A stretch of DNA of 64,000 bases from Burkholderiaceae bacterium 16 (GCA_000955785.1 JYOD01000065.1:12877-76876), one strand, 5' to 3'; shown: positions 37,323 to 45,908, numbered from the stretch's first letter. Translations and numbers: made by a program. Notes: a model not told the origin generated them from the letters alone.

Positions 37323-38867
37323 TCAGGCAGCAACAAGGCGGAACGAGGACACCGCTTGCTTCAGGCGTTGGGCCTGCTCTTCCAGCGATCCCGCTGCGGC
37401 TGCGGCTTGTTCCACCAGCGCAGCATTTTGCTGCGTCACCGTATCCATCTGGGTGACCGCCTGGTTGACCTGCTCGATGCCGGCGCTCTGCTCGGCCGAG
37501 GCCGCGCTGATCTCGCCCATGATGTCGGTTACGCGCTTGACCGCGCCCACGATCTCTTCCATGGTGTGGCCGGCTTGCCCCACCAGCTGCGAGCCCTTTT
37601 CCACGCGCTCGGCGGAATCTCCGATCAGTGTCTTGATCTCCTTGGCGGCAGTCGCGCTACGCTGCGCAAGGCTGCGTACCTCACCGGCCACCACCGCGAA
37701 GCCACGGCCTTGTTCGCCGGCACGGGCAGCTTCCACCGCGGCATTCAGTGCGAGGATGTTGGTCTGGAAGGCGATGCCTTCGATCACGGCGATGATATCG
37801 ACTACCTTTCTGGACGCGCCGTTGATCTCATCCATGGTGTCGACCACCTGGCCGACCACTTCGCCTCCCCTGACCGCGATTTCGGAAGCATTGACCGCCA
37901 GGGAGCTGGCTTGCTTTGCGTTGTCGGCGTTCTGCCGGACGATGCTGGTCAGTTCCTCCATGCTGGAAGCGGTCTGTTGCAAGGACGACGCCTGTTCCTC
38001 GGTCCGCTGGGACAGGTCGGTGTTGCCAGCGGCAATCTGGCTCGTGCCGGAGGCAATGGACTCCGTGCCGGTGCGTACCTGGGTGACGATGCGCAGGATA
38101 TTGCCATTCATCTCGTTCAGCGCTTGCAGCAACTGGCCGGTCTCGTCCTTGCTATCCACGTCGATGCGGCTGGTCAGGTCGCCGGCCGCCACTTTCCGGG
38201 CAAAGCCAACGGCACGATGGAGCGGCCGCGTAATGCCGATGGTCAGCCACAGCGAAAATGCCACGCCGATCGCCAGCACCAGCAGGCCAAGCACGATCAG
38301 GCGGTTCCGCGTGGTTTCATAAATCCCGTTGATATGTTGCGCGGTCGCATCGATGCTGGTGCGCTGGATATCGAGCAGCTTCTGGATTTCAGCGAGATAG
38401 GCGTTGCCGGCAGGCACGAACTCGGCTTCCAGCACCTGGTTGGCTTCGTCCGTGCTGCCTTCTTCCTTGAGCTTGGTGATCTTGTCGCGGGAGTCGTTAT
38501 AGGGCTTGCGCACGGTCTGGATCGTCTGGAATGCCGCTTTTTCCGCTTCCGAGGAGAGCATCGGCTCGATCTTGTCCCGCAATGCGGCGATGGCTTCCAC
38601 GGAGCCCTTTGTCTCCGCGGCAAAAAAAGCGCCGAGGCCCGGATCCGAGCTCCGCGCCACCGCGGTCGTGCGCCGCACGCTCGTGTGCATCAGGCGATAC
38701 CAGTCGCTGACGACGCGCTCCTTGGCCAGCGGCTGCTGCATCATGTCGTGCGTGCGGTGAGCGACTTCCTGCAAGCCCAGGACGCTGAACACCGTCATGA
38801 GCGTTGACAGTAGCAGCACCACGCCGAAACCAATACCGAGACGTACCCCAATTCCAAGATTTTTCAT
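37323..38867 (-). CDS. Methyl-accepting chemotaxis protein
   Basis: A 514-residue chemoreceptor: TM1 at about residues 9-31, a four-helix-bundle periplasmic sensor (about 32-188), TM2 at about 189-210, HAMP to about 265, and a long cytoplasmic coiled coil. The CheA/CheW-contact hairpin is VAGEVRSLAQRSATAAKEIK. Expected methylation segments flank it. There is no C-terminal CheR-tethering pentapeptide; the protein ends SSFRLVAA. Its nearness to the aromatic transport genes makes a role in chemotaxis to aromatics possible but unproven. Confidence 0.93.
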   Translation of the reverse strand: MKNLGIGVRLGIGFGVVLLLSTLMTVFSVLGLQEVAHRTHDMMQQPLAKERVVSDWYRLMHTSVRRTTAVARSSDPGLGAFFAAETKGSVEAIAALRDKIEPMLSSEAEKAAFQTIQTVRKPYNDSRDKITKLKEEGSTDEANQVLEAEFVPAGNAYLAEIQKLLDIQRTSIDATAQHINGIYETTRNRLIVLGLLVLAIGVAFSLWLTIGITRPLHRAVGFARKVAAGDLTSRIDVDSKDETGQLLQALNEMNGNILRIVTQVRTGTESIASGTSQIAAGNTDLSQRTEEQASSLQQTASSMEELTSIVRQNADNAKQASSLAVNASEIAVRGGEVVGQVVDTMDEINGASRKVVDIIAVIEGIAFQTNILALNAAVEAARAGEQGRGFAVVAGEVRSLAQRSATAAKEIKTLIGDSAERVEKGSQLVGQAGHTMEEIVGAVKRVTDIMGEISAASAEQSAGIEQVNQAVTQMDTVTQQNAALVEQAAAAAGSLEEQAQRLKQAVSSFRLVAA

Positions 38868-39257
38868 TTCTTTTACCTGAATGGAAATAACAATGGTGGC
38901 GAAATGCTGGCCCCGAGGGGGCCCATTCGCTCTTTTGTCTGCCGCACAGTGCTATGACGAACGCACCTGTAGGCAATGGTGAATAACGGCTGGCGGGAGA
39001 CAGACTTGAGTGCCGATGCTGCCTGCGGGGTTGGGGAGGCGCGAACCAGTGCGAAACGCTGTACCGCAAGTCAGAATGCCTGGGCTGCATTGGACCCCGT
39101 GAAGCAGCGTTGTGTCCGCACACCGTGCGGCCGGGTAGCCCAGCGTTAGCAGGCGTAATTGCGGGGCGACCCCACAACGCTTGATCCAGCGCAAATCAAA
39201 TGCCTGACGCCATCGCAGAATTAAGTAGGCGCGCATCGGCGCGCTCGGGAGACCACG
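38868..39257. other. Divergent promoter region, chemoreceptor / DksA-like gene
   Basis: 390 bp with no supported gene. It contains the start region of both divergent genes and a possible FNR-type site at 39181-39194. Confidence 0.55.
39181..39194 (+). promoter_or_regulatory. Possible FNR/Anr-type site
   Basis: TTGATCCAGCGCAA matches 8 of the 10 fixed positions of TTGAT-N4-ATCAA. Its centre would put a class-II transcription start near 39229; an AT-rich -10-like AATTAAGT lies where expected (39219-39226), 64 bp ahead of the DksA-like ATG. It fits the low-oxygen/stress flavour of the genes that follow. Unverified. Confidence 0.4.
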
Positions 39258-39629
39258 ATGCCGGCATTGACCCTGGAGCAACTCAACACCCTGGCCGTCC
39301 TGCTGGATAGCCGGGAGGAACGGATCCGCGGGCAGATGGATGCGGCGAATGTTGCCCGTGCCGTTTCCACACGGCCCGAAGCGGGCGACGTGGCGGATCT
39401 GGCGGAGCAGGGCGCCGAACAGCGCATGGACGACGCGGTGGTGGACCACTACCGCGCGGAACTGGCCGATATCGCGGCCGCGCGTGCACGGATAGCGCAG
39501 CAAGCCTACGGCATCTGCCTGGATTGCGGCGAGTCCATTCCGTATTTGCGCCTGCAAGCGTACCCGACGGCCGAGCGCTGCATGCCGTGCCAGCGCAGGC
39601 ATGAACACACATTTGGTGCGGCGTCTTGA
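39258..39629 (+). CDS. DksA/TraR-type C4 zinc-finger protein
   Basis: A 123-residue protein with a C-terminal C4 zinc finger (C-x2-C-x17-C-x2-C: CLDCGESIPYLRLQ to RCMPC) behind a helical N-half. Members bind the RNA polymerase secondary channel or have unknown roles; the DxxDxA tip of DksA is not evident (DVADLAEQGAEQR takes that place). So it is DksA-like, not DksA itself. First gene of the stress-type island. Confidence 0.8.
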   Translation: MPALTLEQLNTLAVLLDSREERIRGQMDAANVARAVSTRPEAGDVADLAEQGAEQRMDDAVVDHYRAELADIAAARARIAQQAYGICLDCGESIPYLRLQAYPTAERCMPCQRRHEHTFGAAS

Positions 39630-39825
39630 ATCCCTGATGAGAGAGCGCTACCTGATGGAACGCATCATGGAGACGGAGACAGGGGCTGGCCACCGCCCCA
39701 CCACCACCAGCTTTCAACAGCCCCGCGGTATCGGCCCGGCCGCGCATCATGCCTGTCGCGGCAAGCCTGAGATCGACTATCCCACCGCAGAAGAGACGCC
39801 GCGCGTTCATTGGCGTCGGGCTTGA
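39601..39825 (+). CDS. Doubtful short reading frame after the zinc-finger gene
   Basis: A 74-codon frame overlapping the zinc-finger gene by 29 bp. The N-terminal part is helical (MNTHLVRRLESLMRERYLMERIM); the rest is unremarkable. No clear ribosome-binding site. It may be a small coupled gene, or chance. Confidence 0.3.
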   Translation: MNTHLVRRLESLMRERYLMERIMETETGAGHRPTTTSFQQPRGIGPAAHHACRGKPEIDYPTAEETPRVHWRRA

Positions 39826-39867
39826 GCGCAGCCATCCTGCGCCGCCCGACGATGCCTGGAGACCAGC

Positions 39868-40500
39868 ATGACCCATCCCATCGTGACCCCCGACTCCGTT
39901 CCGGAGTATGTCGAATTGCCCCCTCCGCAGATGGAAGGCGGCATGCCGCTGATGCAGGCGCTGCGCCTGAGGCGCTCTATCCGGGCCTTCACCGGCGATC
40001 CGCTGGCGCCGGAGCTGCTCTCCACCCTGCTGTGGGCAGCTTACGGCATCAGCGAGCCGAAAACGGGCCGGCGCACCGCACCGTCGGCGCGCAACTGGCA
40101 GGAAATCGACCTGTACCTGGCGCTCGCCGACGGCCTCTATGCGCTGGAACCAGCCGCCTGGCGCCTGCGCCTGGTTAGCGGGGAGGACGTGCGCGCAACC
40201 ACCGGGCTGCAGGACTACGTGGTGCAGGCGCCGCTGGACCTGGTGTTCGTTGCTCGCCTGTCCAGGATGGATGAGCAGGCAAAACCGGTGCGTCAGTTCT
40301 ACATGGGGCTGGACACCGGATACATCAGCCAGAACGTGTATCTATTCTGTGCTTCCGCCGGGCTGGCGACGGTGGCGCGCGGCCTGCTGGACAGGCGCGC
40401 CATGGCGGGTGCGATGCGTCTCGATGCGGACCAGCGCGTGGTGCTGGCGCAAAGCGTCGGCTTTGCCTCGGCGAACGGAGGGACCGGGCATCCGGCATGA
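39868..40500 (+). CDS. Nitroreductase-family protein (SagB-like)
   Basis: A 210-residue FMN-type reductase domain. The N-terminal LMQALRLRRSIRAFTGDPLAPELLSTLLWAAYGI and the C-terminal GYISQNVYLFCASAGLATVARG are typical of the nitroreductase/SagB-like fold. It probably transfers electrons from NAD(P)H to an unknown acceptor. Two genes of an apparent plus-strand series follow. Confidence 0.83.
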   Translation: MTHPIVTPDSVPEYVELPPPQMEGGMPLMQALRLRRSIRAFTGDPLAPELLSTLLWAAYGISEPKTGRRTAPSARNWQEIDLYLALADGLYALEPAAWRLRLVSGEDVRATTGLQDYVVQAPLDLVFVARLSRMDEQAKPVRQFYMGLDTGYISQNVYLFCASAGLATVARGLLDRRAMAGAMRLDADQRVVLAQSVGFASANGGTGHPA

Positions 40501-40547
40501 CGATCTGCAACGAGCGTCTGGGAGCCGGTTATCTATTGGAGGGCATG

Positions 40548-41243
40548 ATGAGCACAACCTCGCGGGAGCAAATCGACATCGATCTGAGCGGTGTGGTGCT
40601 GCCCGGCGACCTGGTCTGTCCGCCGCGTGCTACCGGCCTGGTGCTGTTCGCGCATGGCAGCGGCAGTTCGCGGCTCAGTCCCCGCAACCGCTATGTCGCC
40701 GGCCATCTCAACCACGCCGGCATTGCCACCCTGTTGACGGACCTTCTGCTTGCCGAGGAAGACGTCGGGCCGGCGCGGCGTTTCGATATTGGCCTGCTGG
40801 CCGCGCGCCTGGAGGGCATCACCCGCGCCGTTCGCGGCATGGCGCAGCTTGGGCAACTGCGCCTGGGATACTTCGGCGCGAGTACCGGCGCGGCGGCTGC
40901 AATCCGGGCCGCCGCGCTGACTGGTGGCGGCTATCGGATCGACGCCGTGGTTTCGCGCGGCGGCCGCCCGGATCTTGCGGGCCATGACGCCCTCGCGGCG
41001 TTGTCCGCGCCAACCTTGCTGATCGTCGGCGGCGCGGATACCGAGGTGCTGCACCTGAATGAGCGTGCCTACACATGGATGTCCTGCGAGAAGCACTTCG
41101 AAATCGTTGCCGGTGCAACCCATTTGTTCGAGGAGCCGGGCGCACTGGAAGTGGTGGCACGGCTGGCTGGCGGGTGGTTCGCCACACACCTGGCGGGGCG
41201 GCGGGGCGCGGACCCGGCAACCGGTGAACAGGAGACATCGTGA
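40548..41243 (+). CDS. Dienelactone-hydrolase-like alpha/beta hydrolase
   Basis: A 231-residue alpha/beta hydrolase. The nucleophile elbow is GYFGASTGAA (Ser), the acid lies in VSRGGRPDLAG, and the His in GATHLFEEPGAL. The start ATG at 40548 is set by GGAGG at 40538-40542; a 51-bp-longer frame would overlap the nitroreductase stop. Its TGA overlaps the phosphoribosyltransferase ATG. Such hydrolases are often paired with a phosphoribosyltransferase domain, sometimes as a fused protein. Confidence 0.83.
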   Translation: MSTTSREQIDIDLSGVVLPGDLVCPPRATGLVLFAHGSGSSRLSPRNRYVAGHLNHAGIATLLTDLLLAEEDVGPARRFDIGLLAARLEGITRAVRGMAQLGQLRLGYFGASTGAAAAIRAAALTGGGYRIDAVVSRGGRPDLAGHDALAALSAPTLLIVGGADTEVLHLNERAYTWMSCEKHFEIVAGATHLFEEPGALEVVARLAGGWFATHLAGRRGADPATGEQETS

Positions 41244-41872
41244 TGTTCCAGGACAGGACTGAAGCCGCCACGCGGCTGGCGCAAGCGCTTTCGAATTACC
41301 GGGGCACGCATCCCGTGGTGCTGGCCGTTCCACGCGGGGCGGTACCGATGGGCAGGATCGTAGCCGACCAGCTCGGCGGCGAACTCGATGTGGTGCTGGT
41401 CAGGAAGCTGGGTGCGCCGTTCCAGCGTGAGCTGGCAGTGGGTGCGGTCGATGAGAGCGGCTGGGTCTATGTCACCCCCTTCGCCGAACAGACTGGCGCC
41501 GATCCGGCTTATATCGCAGAGGCACGCAGAGAGCAGCTGGAACTGCTGCGCCGGCGGCGTGCGCTCTACACGCCCGGGCGCACCGCATTGCCGCTCGGCG
41601 GCCGCACAGTCATTGTGCTGGATGACGGCCTGGCCACCGGTGCCACCATGATTGCCGCGCTGCACGCGGTGCGGCAGCAGCAGCCTGCGCGTCTGATATG
41701 CGCCGTGCCCGTGGCCGCTCCGGATTCCCTGACCCTGGTGGATGACTATGCGGATGAAGTGGTCTGCCTGGCCGCGCCCGCTAGTTTTCGTGCGGTTGGC
41801 GCGCATTACAGGGAGTTTCCGCAGGTCGACGACGCTGAGGTGGTCGCCTGCCTGGCGGGGGGTGGGGGATGA
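41243..41872 (+). CDS. Phosphoribosyltransferase-domain protein
   Basis: A 209-residue type-I phosphoribosyltransferase with the PRPP loop VIVLDDGLATGATMIAAL and the N-terminal LAVPRGAVPMGRIVADQLG. The target base is unknown, and members of this subgroup are not classical salvage enzymes. ATG at 41243 overlaps the hydrolase stop (TGATG), with AGGAGA at 41230-41235, so it is coupled to the hydrolase. Confidence 0.87.
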   Translation: MFQDRTEAATRLAQALSNYRGTHPVVLAVPRGAVPMGRIVADQLGGELDVVLVRKLGAPFQRELAVGAVDESGWVYVTPFAEQTGADPAYIAEARREQLELLRRRRALYTPGRTALPLGGRTVIVLDDGLATGATMIAALHAVRQQQPARLICAVPVAAPDSLTLVDDYADEVVCLAAPASFRAVGAHYREFPQVDDAEVVACLAGGGG

Positions 41873-42225
41873 ATGCACCAGCCATATCGGCGGCGGCCTG
41901 TGCGCCGAAAACCGCATCGGTGCGACGTCCTGCCGCAAAGGTCGGCGCCGTGCGTTGGGGTATTCGGAGGTATGCGGCGGCGCGGCAACTATCGGGCGAT
42001 TGACGTGCGTCAACTCTGGCCTTCAGACGCCGCCAATAATGAAAAGTGCATCCATGCTGGCACGGTCAGCATGGGTGCGGTTTCGCCTGACGCTCTTGTG
42101 CGGAGATCTGCTCTCCATGCGTGTGGGAGACGTCTGGATTTTTATGCCCATCCGCAGTTTACTGAGTGAAATGACGCCTGCAAGGAAGCGATCGAAGCGC
42201 AGGCGACGAAGTGGGGGCGCGAAAC
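41873..42225. other. Gap between phosphoribosyltransferase and small genes
   Basis: 353 bp. A 98-codon frame begins immediately after the phosphoribosyltransferase stop (41873-42169), but its Arg/Cys/Pro composition, lack of a known pattern and absence of a ribosome-binding site make it unconvincing. The right half must supply the start signals of the small gene at 42226. Confidence 0.5.
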
Positions 42226-42432
42226 ATGGAATTGAAATACAAAGGCCGAACCGTCTCGATCTACACACTCAAGGCCGCCCCCGATAGTTGGGATTGGTCT
42301 TACGTCATCCACGGAGTCGAAGCCAGGCGGCATGCCGATGCGCTTGCCCGGTCGGAAGATGTTGCGGTGGAGTGCGCTTTTCAAGCGGCCCGGAAAGTCA
42401 TTGACCGCTTGTCGGAAGAGGACAATGACTAG
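42226..42432 (+). CDS. Small conserved-looking protein A
   Basis: A 68-residue protein beginning MELKYKGRTVSIYTLKA, with a two-strand/one-helix look ending AARKVIDRLSEEDND. It resembles the next small protein in order of elements (YKG start, central strands, Ala-rich helix). Ribosome-binding site weak. Function unknown. Confidence 0.55.
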   Translation: MELKYKGRTVSIYTLKAAPDSWDWSYVIHGVEARRHADALARSEDVAVECAFQAARKVIDRLSEEDND

Positions 42433-42476
42433 CGTCGTCACAAGCCGGGACTGATCGACAGCAGCGGAGGCAGCCA

Positions 42477-42689
42477 ATGGATCGCGACACCATGGAGTAC
42501 AAGGGGTTCGTCATCCATGTCTTCTGCGAGATGATCAAGGATGGCTCGTACACGGCATCGTGCGAAATCTGGGAAGACGCGGCTGTCGTGCATGATGCCA
42601 GATCGATTGGCCGGAACTCCGCCACTGCCGCGGATGCGAAGGCGACGGCTTACGGATGGGCGAGGCAGTGGATAGACAGCAATTCTTGA
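42477..42689 (+). CDS. Small conserved-looking protein B
   Basis: A 70-residue protein, MDRDTMEYKGFVIHVFCEM, ending AKATAYGWARQWIDSNS. GGAGG at 42466-42470 supports ATG at 42477. Its plan matches protein A just upstream, so the two may be diverged tandem copies. Function unknown. Confidence 0.6.
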   Translation: MDRDTMEYKGFVIHVFCEMIKDGSYTASCEIWEDAAVVHDARSIGRNSATAADAKATAYGWARQWIDSNS

Positions 42690-42758
42690 GCATGAGGCGG
42701 GGCCGGTACCTCGCCGGCGTTTGGCCGGATCTCAATGACACCTGGACAGGGGTAGAGA

Positions 42759-43874
42759 ATGCTGATTGGCGTGCCAAGGGAAATCAAGGACCAGGAGTAT
42801 CGCGTCGGACTGACACCGGCCAGCACGCGGGAATTGACCAGCCGGGGCCACCAGGTGCTGATCCAGGCGGGCGCGGGCGCGGCGATCGGCCTCCCGGACG
42901 AAGCCTACATGGCGGCCGGCGCGGCGATATGCGGCGACGCGGGCGAAGTCTTCAGCCGCGCCGACATGATCGTCAAGGTCAAGGAGCCGCAAGCCGCCGA
43001 GCGCGCCATGCTGCGGCCGGGACAAATTCTGTATGCGTATCTGCATCTGGCCCCCGATCCAGGGCAAACGGCGGATCTGCTGCGGTCTCGTGCCGTCTGC
43101 ATCGCCTACGAGACGATCACGGGGCCCGGAGGTGGCCTGCCATTGCTGGCGCCCATGAGCGAGGTTGCAGGCCGCATGTCGGTCCAGGTGGCCGCGTCCA
43201 ATCTTGAAATATCGAAGGGGGGCATGGGCTTGTTGCTCGCGGGCGTGCCGGGCGTCGCACCGGCCCATGTCGTCGTGATTGGCGCGGGGGTGGCAGGGAC
43301 GCAAGCCTTGCAGGTAGCAATCGGCATGGGGGCCAGGGTCACGGTGCTCGACAAGAACGTGGAACGCTTGCGGCAGCTCGACCTGATCTTCGGCAATCGC
43401 ATCACGACGCTTTACTCCAGCGAACATAGCATCGAGGCGTCGGTATTGAATGCCGACGCGGTGATCGGATGCGTGCTGGTGCCGGGCGCATCCGCCCCGA
43501 AGCTTGTCACGCGCGGCATGGTTGCGCGCATGAAGACCGGATCGGTGGTCGTGGATGTGGCGATCGACCAGGGCGGGTGCTTTGAGACCTCGCATGCGAC
43601 CACGCATACAGAGCCAACCTACCTGGTCGATGGCGTGGTGCATTATTGCGTTGCCAATATGCCCGGGGCCGTTGCCAGAACCTCAACGTTCGCGCTGAAC
43701 AATGCAACCATCGGCCACGCTATCGCACTGGCGGACAAGGGATGGAAGCGCGCGCTGGCGCAGGACAGGCACCTGAAGGCAGGCTTGAACGCTTGCGAGG
43801 GCCGCGTGACGTACAAGGCAGTGGCCACGGCGCTGGGCTATGAGTACATGCCTGCCGACCAGTTGCTGGACTGA
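42759..43874 (+). CDS. ald: Alanine dehydrogenase
   Basis: This NAD+-linked enzyme interconverts L-alanine with pyruvate and ammonia. Length 371 matches the family. It has the N-terminal MLIGVPREIKDQEYRVGLTP, the substrate-contact segment VKVKEPQ, the His in YLHLAPD, and the NAD motif VVIGAGVAGTQALQVAIGMG. Within a stress-type island it may serve redox balance (reverse reaction, NADH to alanine) when oxygen is short, as inferred in other bacteria. Confidence 0.95.
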   Translation: MLIGVPREIKDQEYRVGLTPASTRELTSRGHQVLIQAGAGAAIGLPDEAYMAAGAAICGDAGEVFSRADMIVKVKEPQAAERAMLRPGQILYAYLHLAPDPGQTADLLRSRAVCIAYETITGPGGGLPLLAPMSEVAGRMSVQVAASNLEISKGGMGLLLAGVPGVAPAHVVVIGAGVAGTQALQVAIGMGARVTVLDKNVERLRQLDLIFGNRITTLYSSEHSIEASVLNADAVIGCVLVPGASAPKLVTRGMVARMKTGSVVVDVAIDQGGCFETSHATTHTEPTYLVDGVVHYCVANMPGAVARTSTFALNNATIGHAIALADKGWKRALAQDRHLKAGLNACEGRVTYKAVATALGYEYMPADQLLD

Positions 43875-44381
43875 TTCCGTGCCGCAACAACGCCACCCTC
43901 GGGTTGCTTCATTAGCCATCGGGGTGCGATGGAGGTGCGGTTCAAATTACATCCGCCTGTTCCTGGCAATGCGCGGTGACCGGCGTCGCACGCATGGCGC
44001 ATCAGGACGGTCTTCCTGCCATATCGCCTCGTGAGCTAGCCTTCACTGCGCGATGCCATCCGCCCCTTTTGTACTCAAGAGATGGGCGGCCGCGCGTATG
44101 CTGAGTATGCTAGATAAGGTAGACGCTCACCTGACCAACCGGAGGGAATCATGACCGCGCCTGTCACACCCCAGGTTATGCCCAAGTGCCCGTCATGCGG
44201 CGCAAGGGATGGATAAGATTGCCCACCGTCATCAGCTCTCGCAGAGCAATGTGCCCATCTTCGTTGTCGTTCACTGAAATGAATGCGGGCATGTGCATGT
44301 TTATGGGGTCCTGCCATACTCGCAGGCATAGGCAGGTCTGCGCTACGCAACGCCGCTCGTCTTAGTCGCGAGGAGGCAGCT
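43875..44381. other. Intergenic stretch ahead of the stress-protein gene
   Basis: 507 bp between ald and the universal stress protein. The only coding candidate is the 21-codon CxxC microframe at 44151. No terminator or clear promoter was recognised. Confidence 0.5.
44151..44216 (+). CDS. 21-residue CPSCG microprotein candidate
   Basis: ATG at 44151 follows GGAGGG at 44141-44146 and encodes MTAPVTPQVMPKCPSCGARD plus Gly, then TAA. The CPSCG knuckle is a zinc-ribbon half-site. It could be a real metal-binding microprotein or the 5' stub of a truncated zinc-ribbon gene. Confidence 0.35.
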   Translation: MTAPVTPQVMPKCPSCGARDG

Positions 44382-44819
44382 ATGTTCAAGCATCTTCTGG
44401 TACCCACGGACGGATCCCCACTCTCCGAAACCGCCGTCAGAATGGCGATGATGGTCGCCAGGGACTTCCGTGCGAAGGTTACAGGCATTCACGTCATTCC
44501 CGAGTTCCGCGTCTTTACCCATCGAGCCGACATGCTCGAGGATGCGCAGGAGCGCTTTGCCCAAAGGGCTGAACACCATGCAGAACAATACCTGGGAGTG
44601 ATCGCGCAAGCCGCGAAGGAAGCAGGGGTGGAGTGCGAAACGGTCTGTGTAACCGGCGAGCATCCTTATGAGGCGATCCTCCGGGCGGTGGAGGAGCGGG
44701 GCTGCGACCTTGTCGTCATGGCCTCGCACGGCCGATCTGGCATTCAGGGGCTGCTGATCGGCAGCGAAACCCAGAAGGTCCTGACGCATGGCACGATCCC
44801 GGTTCTTGTGTATCGTTGA
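44382..44819 (+). CDS. Universal stress protein (UspA family)
   Basis: A 145-residue single-domain Usp. It begins MFKHLLVPTDGSPLSETAV and carries the ATP-binding motif G-x2-G-x9-G-S (HGRSGIQGLLIGSETQKV). GAGGAGG just upstream decides ATG at 44382. Members bind ATP and promote survival under starvation, oxidative or low-oxygen stress. It is probably the last gene of the stress-type island. Confidence 0.92.
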   Translation: MFKHLLVPTDGSPLSETAVRMAMMVARDFRAKVTGIHVIPEFRVFTHRADMLEDAQERFAQRAEHHAEQYLGVIAQAAKEAGVECETVCVTGEHPYEAILRAVEERGCDLVVMASHGRSGIQGLLIGSETQKVLTHGTIPVLVYR

Positions 44820-44868
44820 GGGATCGTGCCCGGTTGACAGCGCCTGAAGCGCACCGCCTTCAAGCGGC

Positions 44869-45357
44869 TCAGCGGGTACCGATTCCTTCGCTCACGCTGT
44901 CCTGCGCGAGCCGCCTCCAGTTCTTCGCTGCATAGGCATGGGCTTGCCTTAACGCTGCCCACAGACCGACCAGCCTGAGCATCTTCAGCAAGCCTCTGGC
45001 TTCGAATTCCGTCGTGCGCCGGACCCGGGTCCGGCCATCGCCGAGCGATTCAAGGGTGAAGGTGTCGACCAGCTTGCCAACCCAGGCGCGGCACCAGACG
45101 GTGCTTTCCCGCATCTGGTACTGCAGCAGCCGGTCCGGCTCCAGTTGCAGGATGCGCTGGTTGATCGTGCCCCGGTCCGTGGTGCATTGGCGCGTATTCC
45201 CGACCGCAGCGGTGCCTTCCAGAACCCGGCAGCTCACTGGCTTGGGAATTCCGAACCAGAACAGCAGCGGGCGCGACGTATCCATGCGCGCATGCAGGAA
45301 GTGCGGCCAGACATGCCGCGGCTCGCAATCGAAAATCCACTCGGATCTGATCTTCAT
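44869..45357 (-). CDS. SRPBCC (START/Bet v1-like) family protein
   Basis: A 162-residue protein with the polyketide-cyclase/START-like plan: MKIRSEWIFDCEPRHVWPHF at the start, a central strand region LQLEPDRLLQYQM, and a C-terminal helix RQAHAYAAKNWRRLAQ. It would bind a small hydrophobic ligand. The start at 45357 matches the family; a longer frame to 45516 runs over the HU terminator and is rejected. Lies head-to-tail behind the HU-like gene. Confidence 0.75.
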   Translation of the reverse strand: MKIRSEWIFDCEPRHVWPHFLHARMDTSRPLLFWFGIPKPVSCRVLEGTAAVGNTRQCTTDRGTINQRILQLEPDRLLQYQMRESTVWCRAWVGKLVDTFTLESLGDGRTRVRRTTEFEARGLLKMLRLVGLWAALRQAHAYAAKNWRRLAQDSVSEGIGTR

Positions 45358-45390
45358 AACCTGTGCCCGGTTGCGGATAGCGGTTGGCGG

Positions 45391-45417
45391 AAACAAAAGG
45401 GAGCCGCGCGGGCTCCC
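45391..45417 (-). terminator. Rho-independent terminator of the HU-like gene
   Basis: On the minus strand: GGGAGCC, loop CGCGC, GGCTCCC, then TTTTGTTT (plus-strand 45391-45398). It lies 24 bp after the HU-like stop codon. Stem of 7 GC-rich pairs and a T-tract: a standard intrinsic terminator. Confidence 0.85.
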
Positions 45418-45440
45418 CTCGTTCAACAGGCCGGCACGGC

Positions 45441-45908
45441 TTACAGTGCGGCGTCTTTCAGCTTCTTCATCGGGCGTACCTTGACCTTGACGGTTGCCGG
45501 CTTGGCGGCGAACCACTGGTCTTCACCGGTGAAGGGGTTCTTGCCGAAGCGCTTCTTGGTGGCGGGCACCTGGGTGGCGACGACCTTGAGCAGGCCCGGC
45601 AGGGTGAACTCGCCGGCGCCCTTCTTGTGGACGGCGCTGAGCACCGTGTTCTCGAGATGGGCCAGCACGGTCTTGACCGTCTTGGCATCCAGTTCGGTCT
45701 GGGCGACCAGGTGCGCGACCAGGCTGGATTTGTTGAAGGTGTCCTTCAGGGGCTTCACCGCCGGCGCGGCTGCTGCGACCTTCTTGGCCGGCGCTGCCTT
45801 CTTTGCAGGTGCTGCTTTCTTTGCCGGCGCGGCCTTCGTTGCCGGTGCTGCCTTTTTGGCGGCAGGCTTGGCGGTGGTCTTTACGACAGCATTTGCTTTG
45901 GTAGCCAT
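45441..45908 (-). CDS. HU-family DNA-binding protein with histone H1-like tail
   Basis: A 155-residue nucleoid protein. Residues ~1-52 are an Ala/Lys/Pro-rich tail with repeats of AAPAKK, like eukaryotic H1 and the Bordetella BpH/Chlamydia Hc tails. Residues ~55-150 are an HU fold (NKSSLVAHLVAQTELD, KKGAGEFTLPGLLKVV) with a diverged DNA arm (TKKRFGKNPFTGE). Likely to compact DNA. It ends in a clear terminator. Such fusions are frequent in Burkholderiales. Confidence 0.9.
   Translation of the reverse strand: MATKANAVVKTTAKPAAKKAAPATKAAPAKKAAPAKKAAPAKKVAAAAPAVKPLKDTFNKSSLVAHLVAQTELDAKTVKTVLAHLENTVLSAVHKKGAGEFTLPGLLKVVATQVPATKKRFGKNPFTGEDQWFAAKPATVKVKVRPMKKLKDAAL

Noticed and set aside
41873..42169. 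98-codon frame starting immediately after the phosphoribosyltransferase stop
   Set aside because: Position is suggestive, but composition is Arg/Cys/Pro-rich, no family pattern is visible and no ribosome-binding site precedes it.
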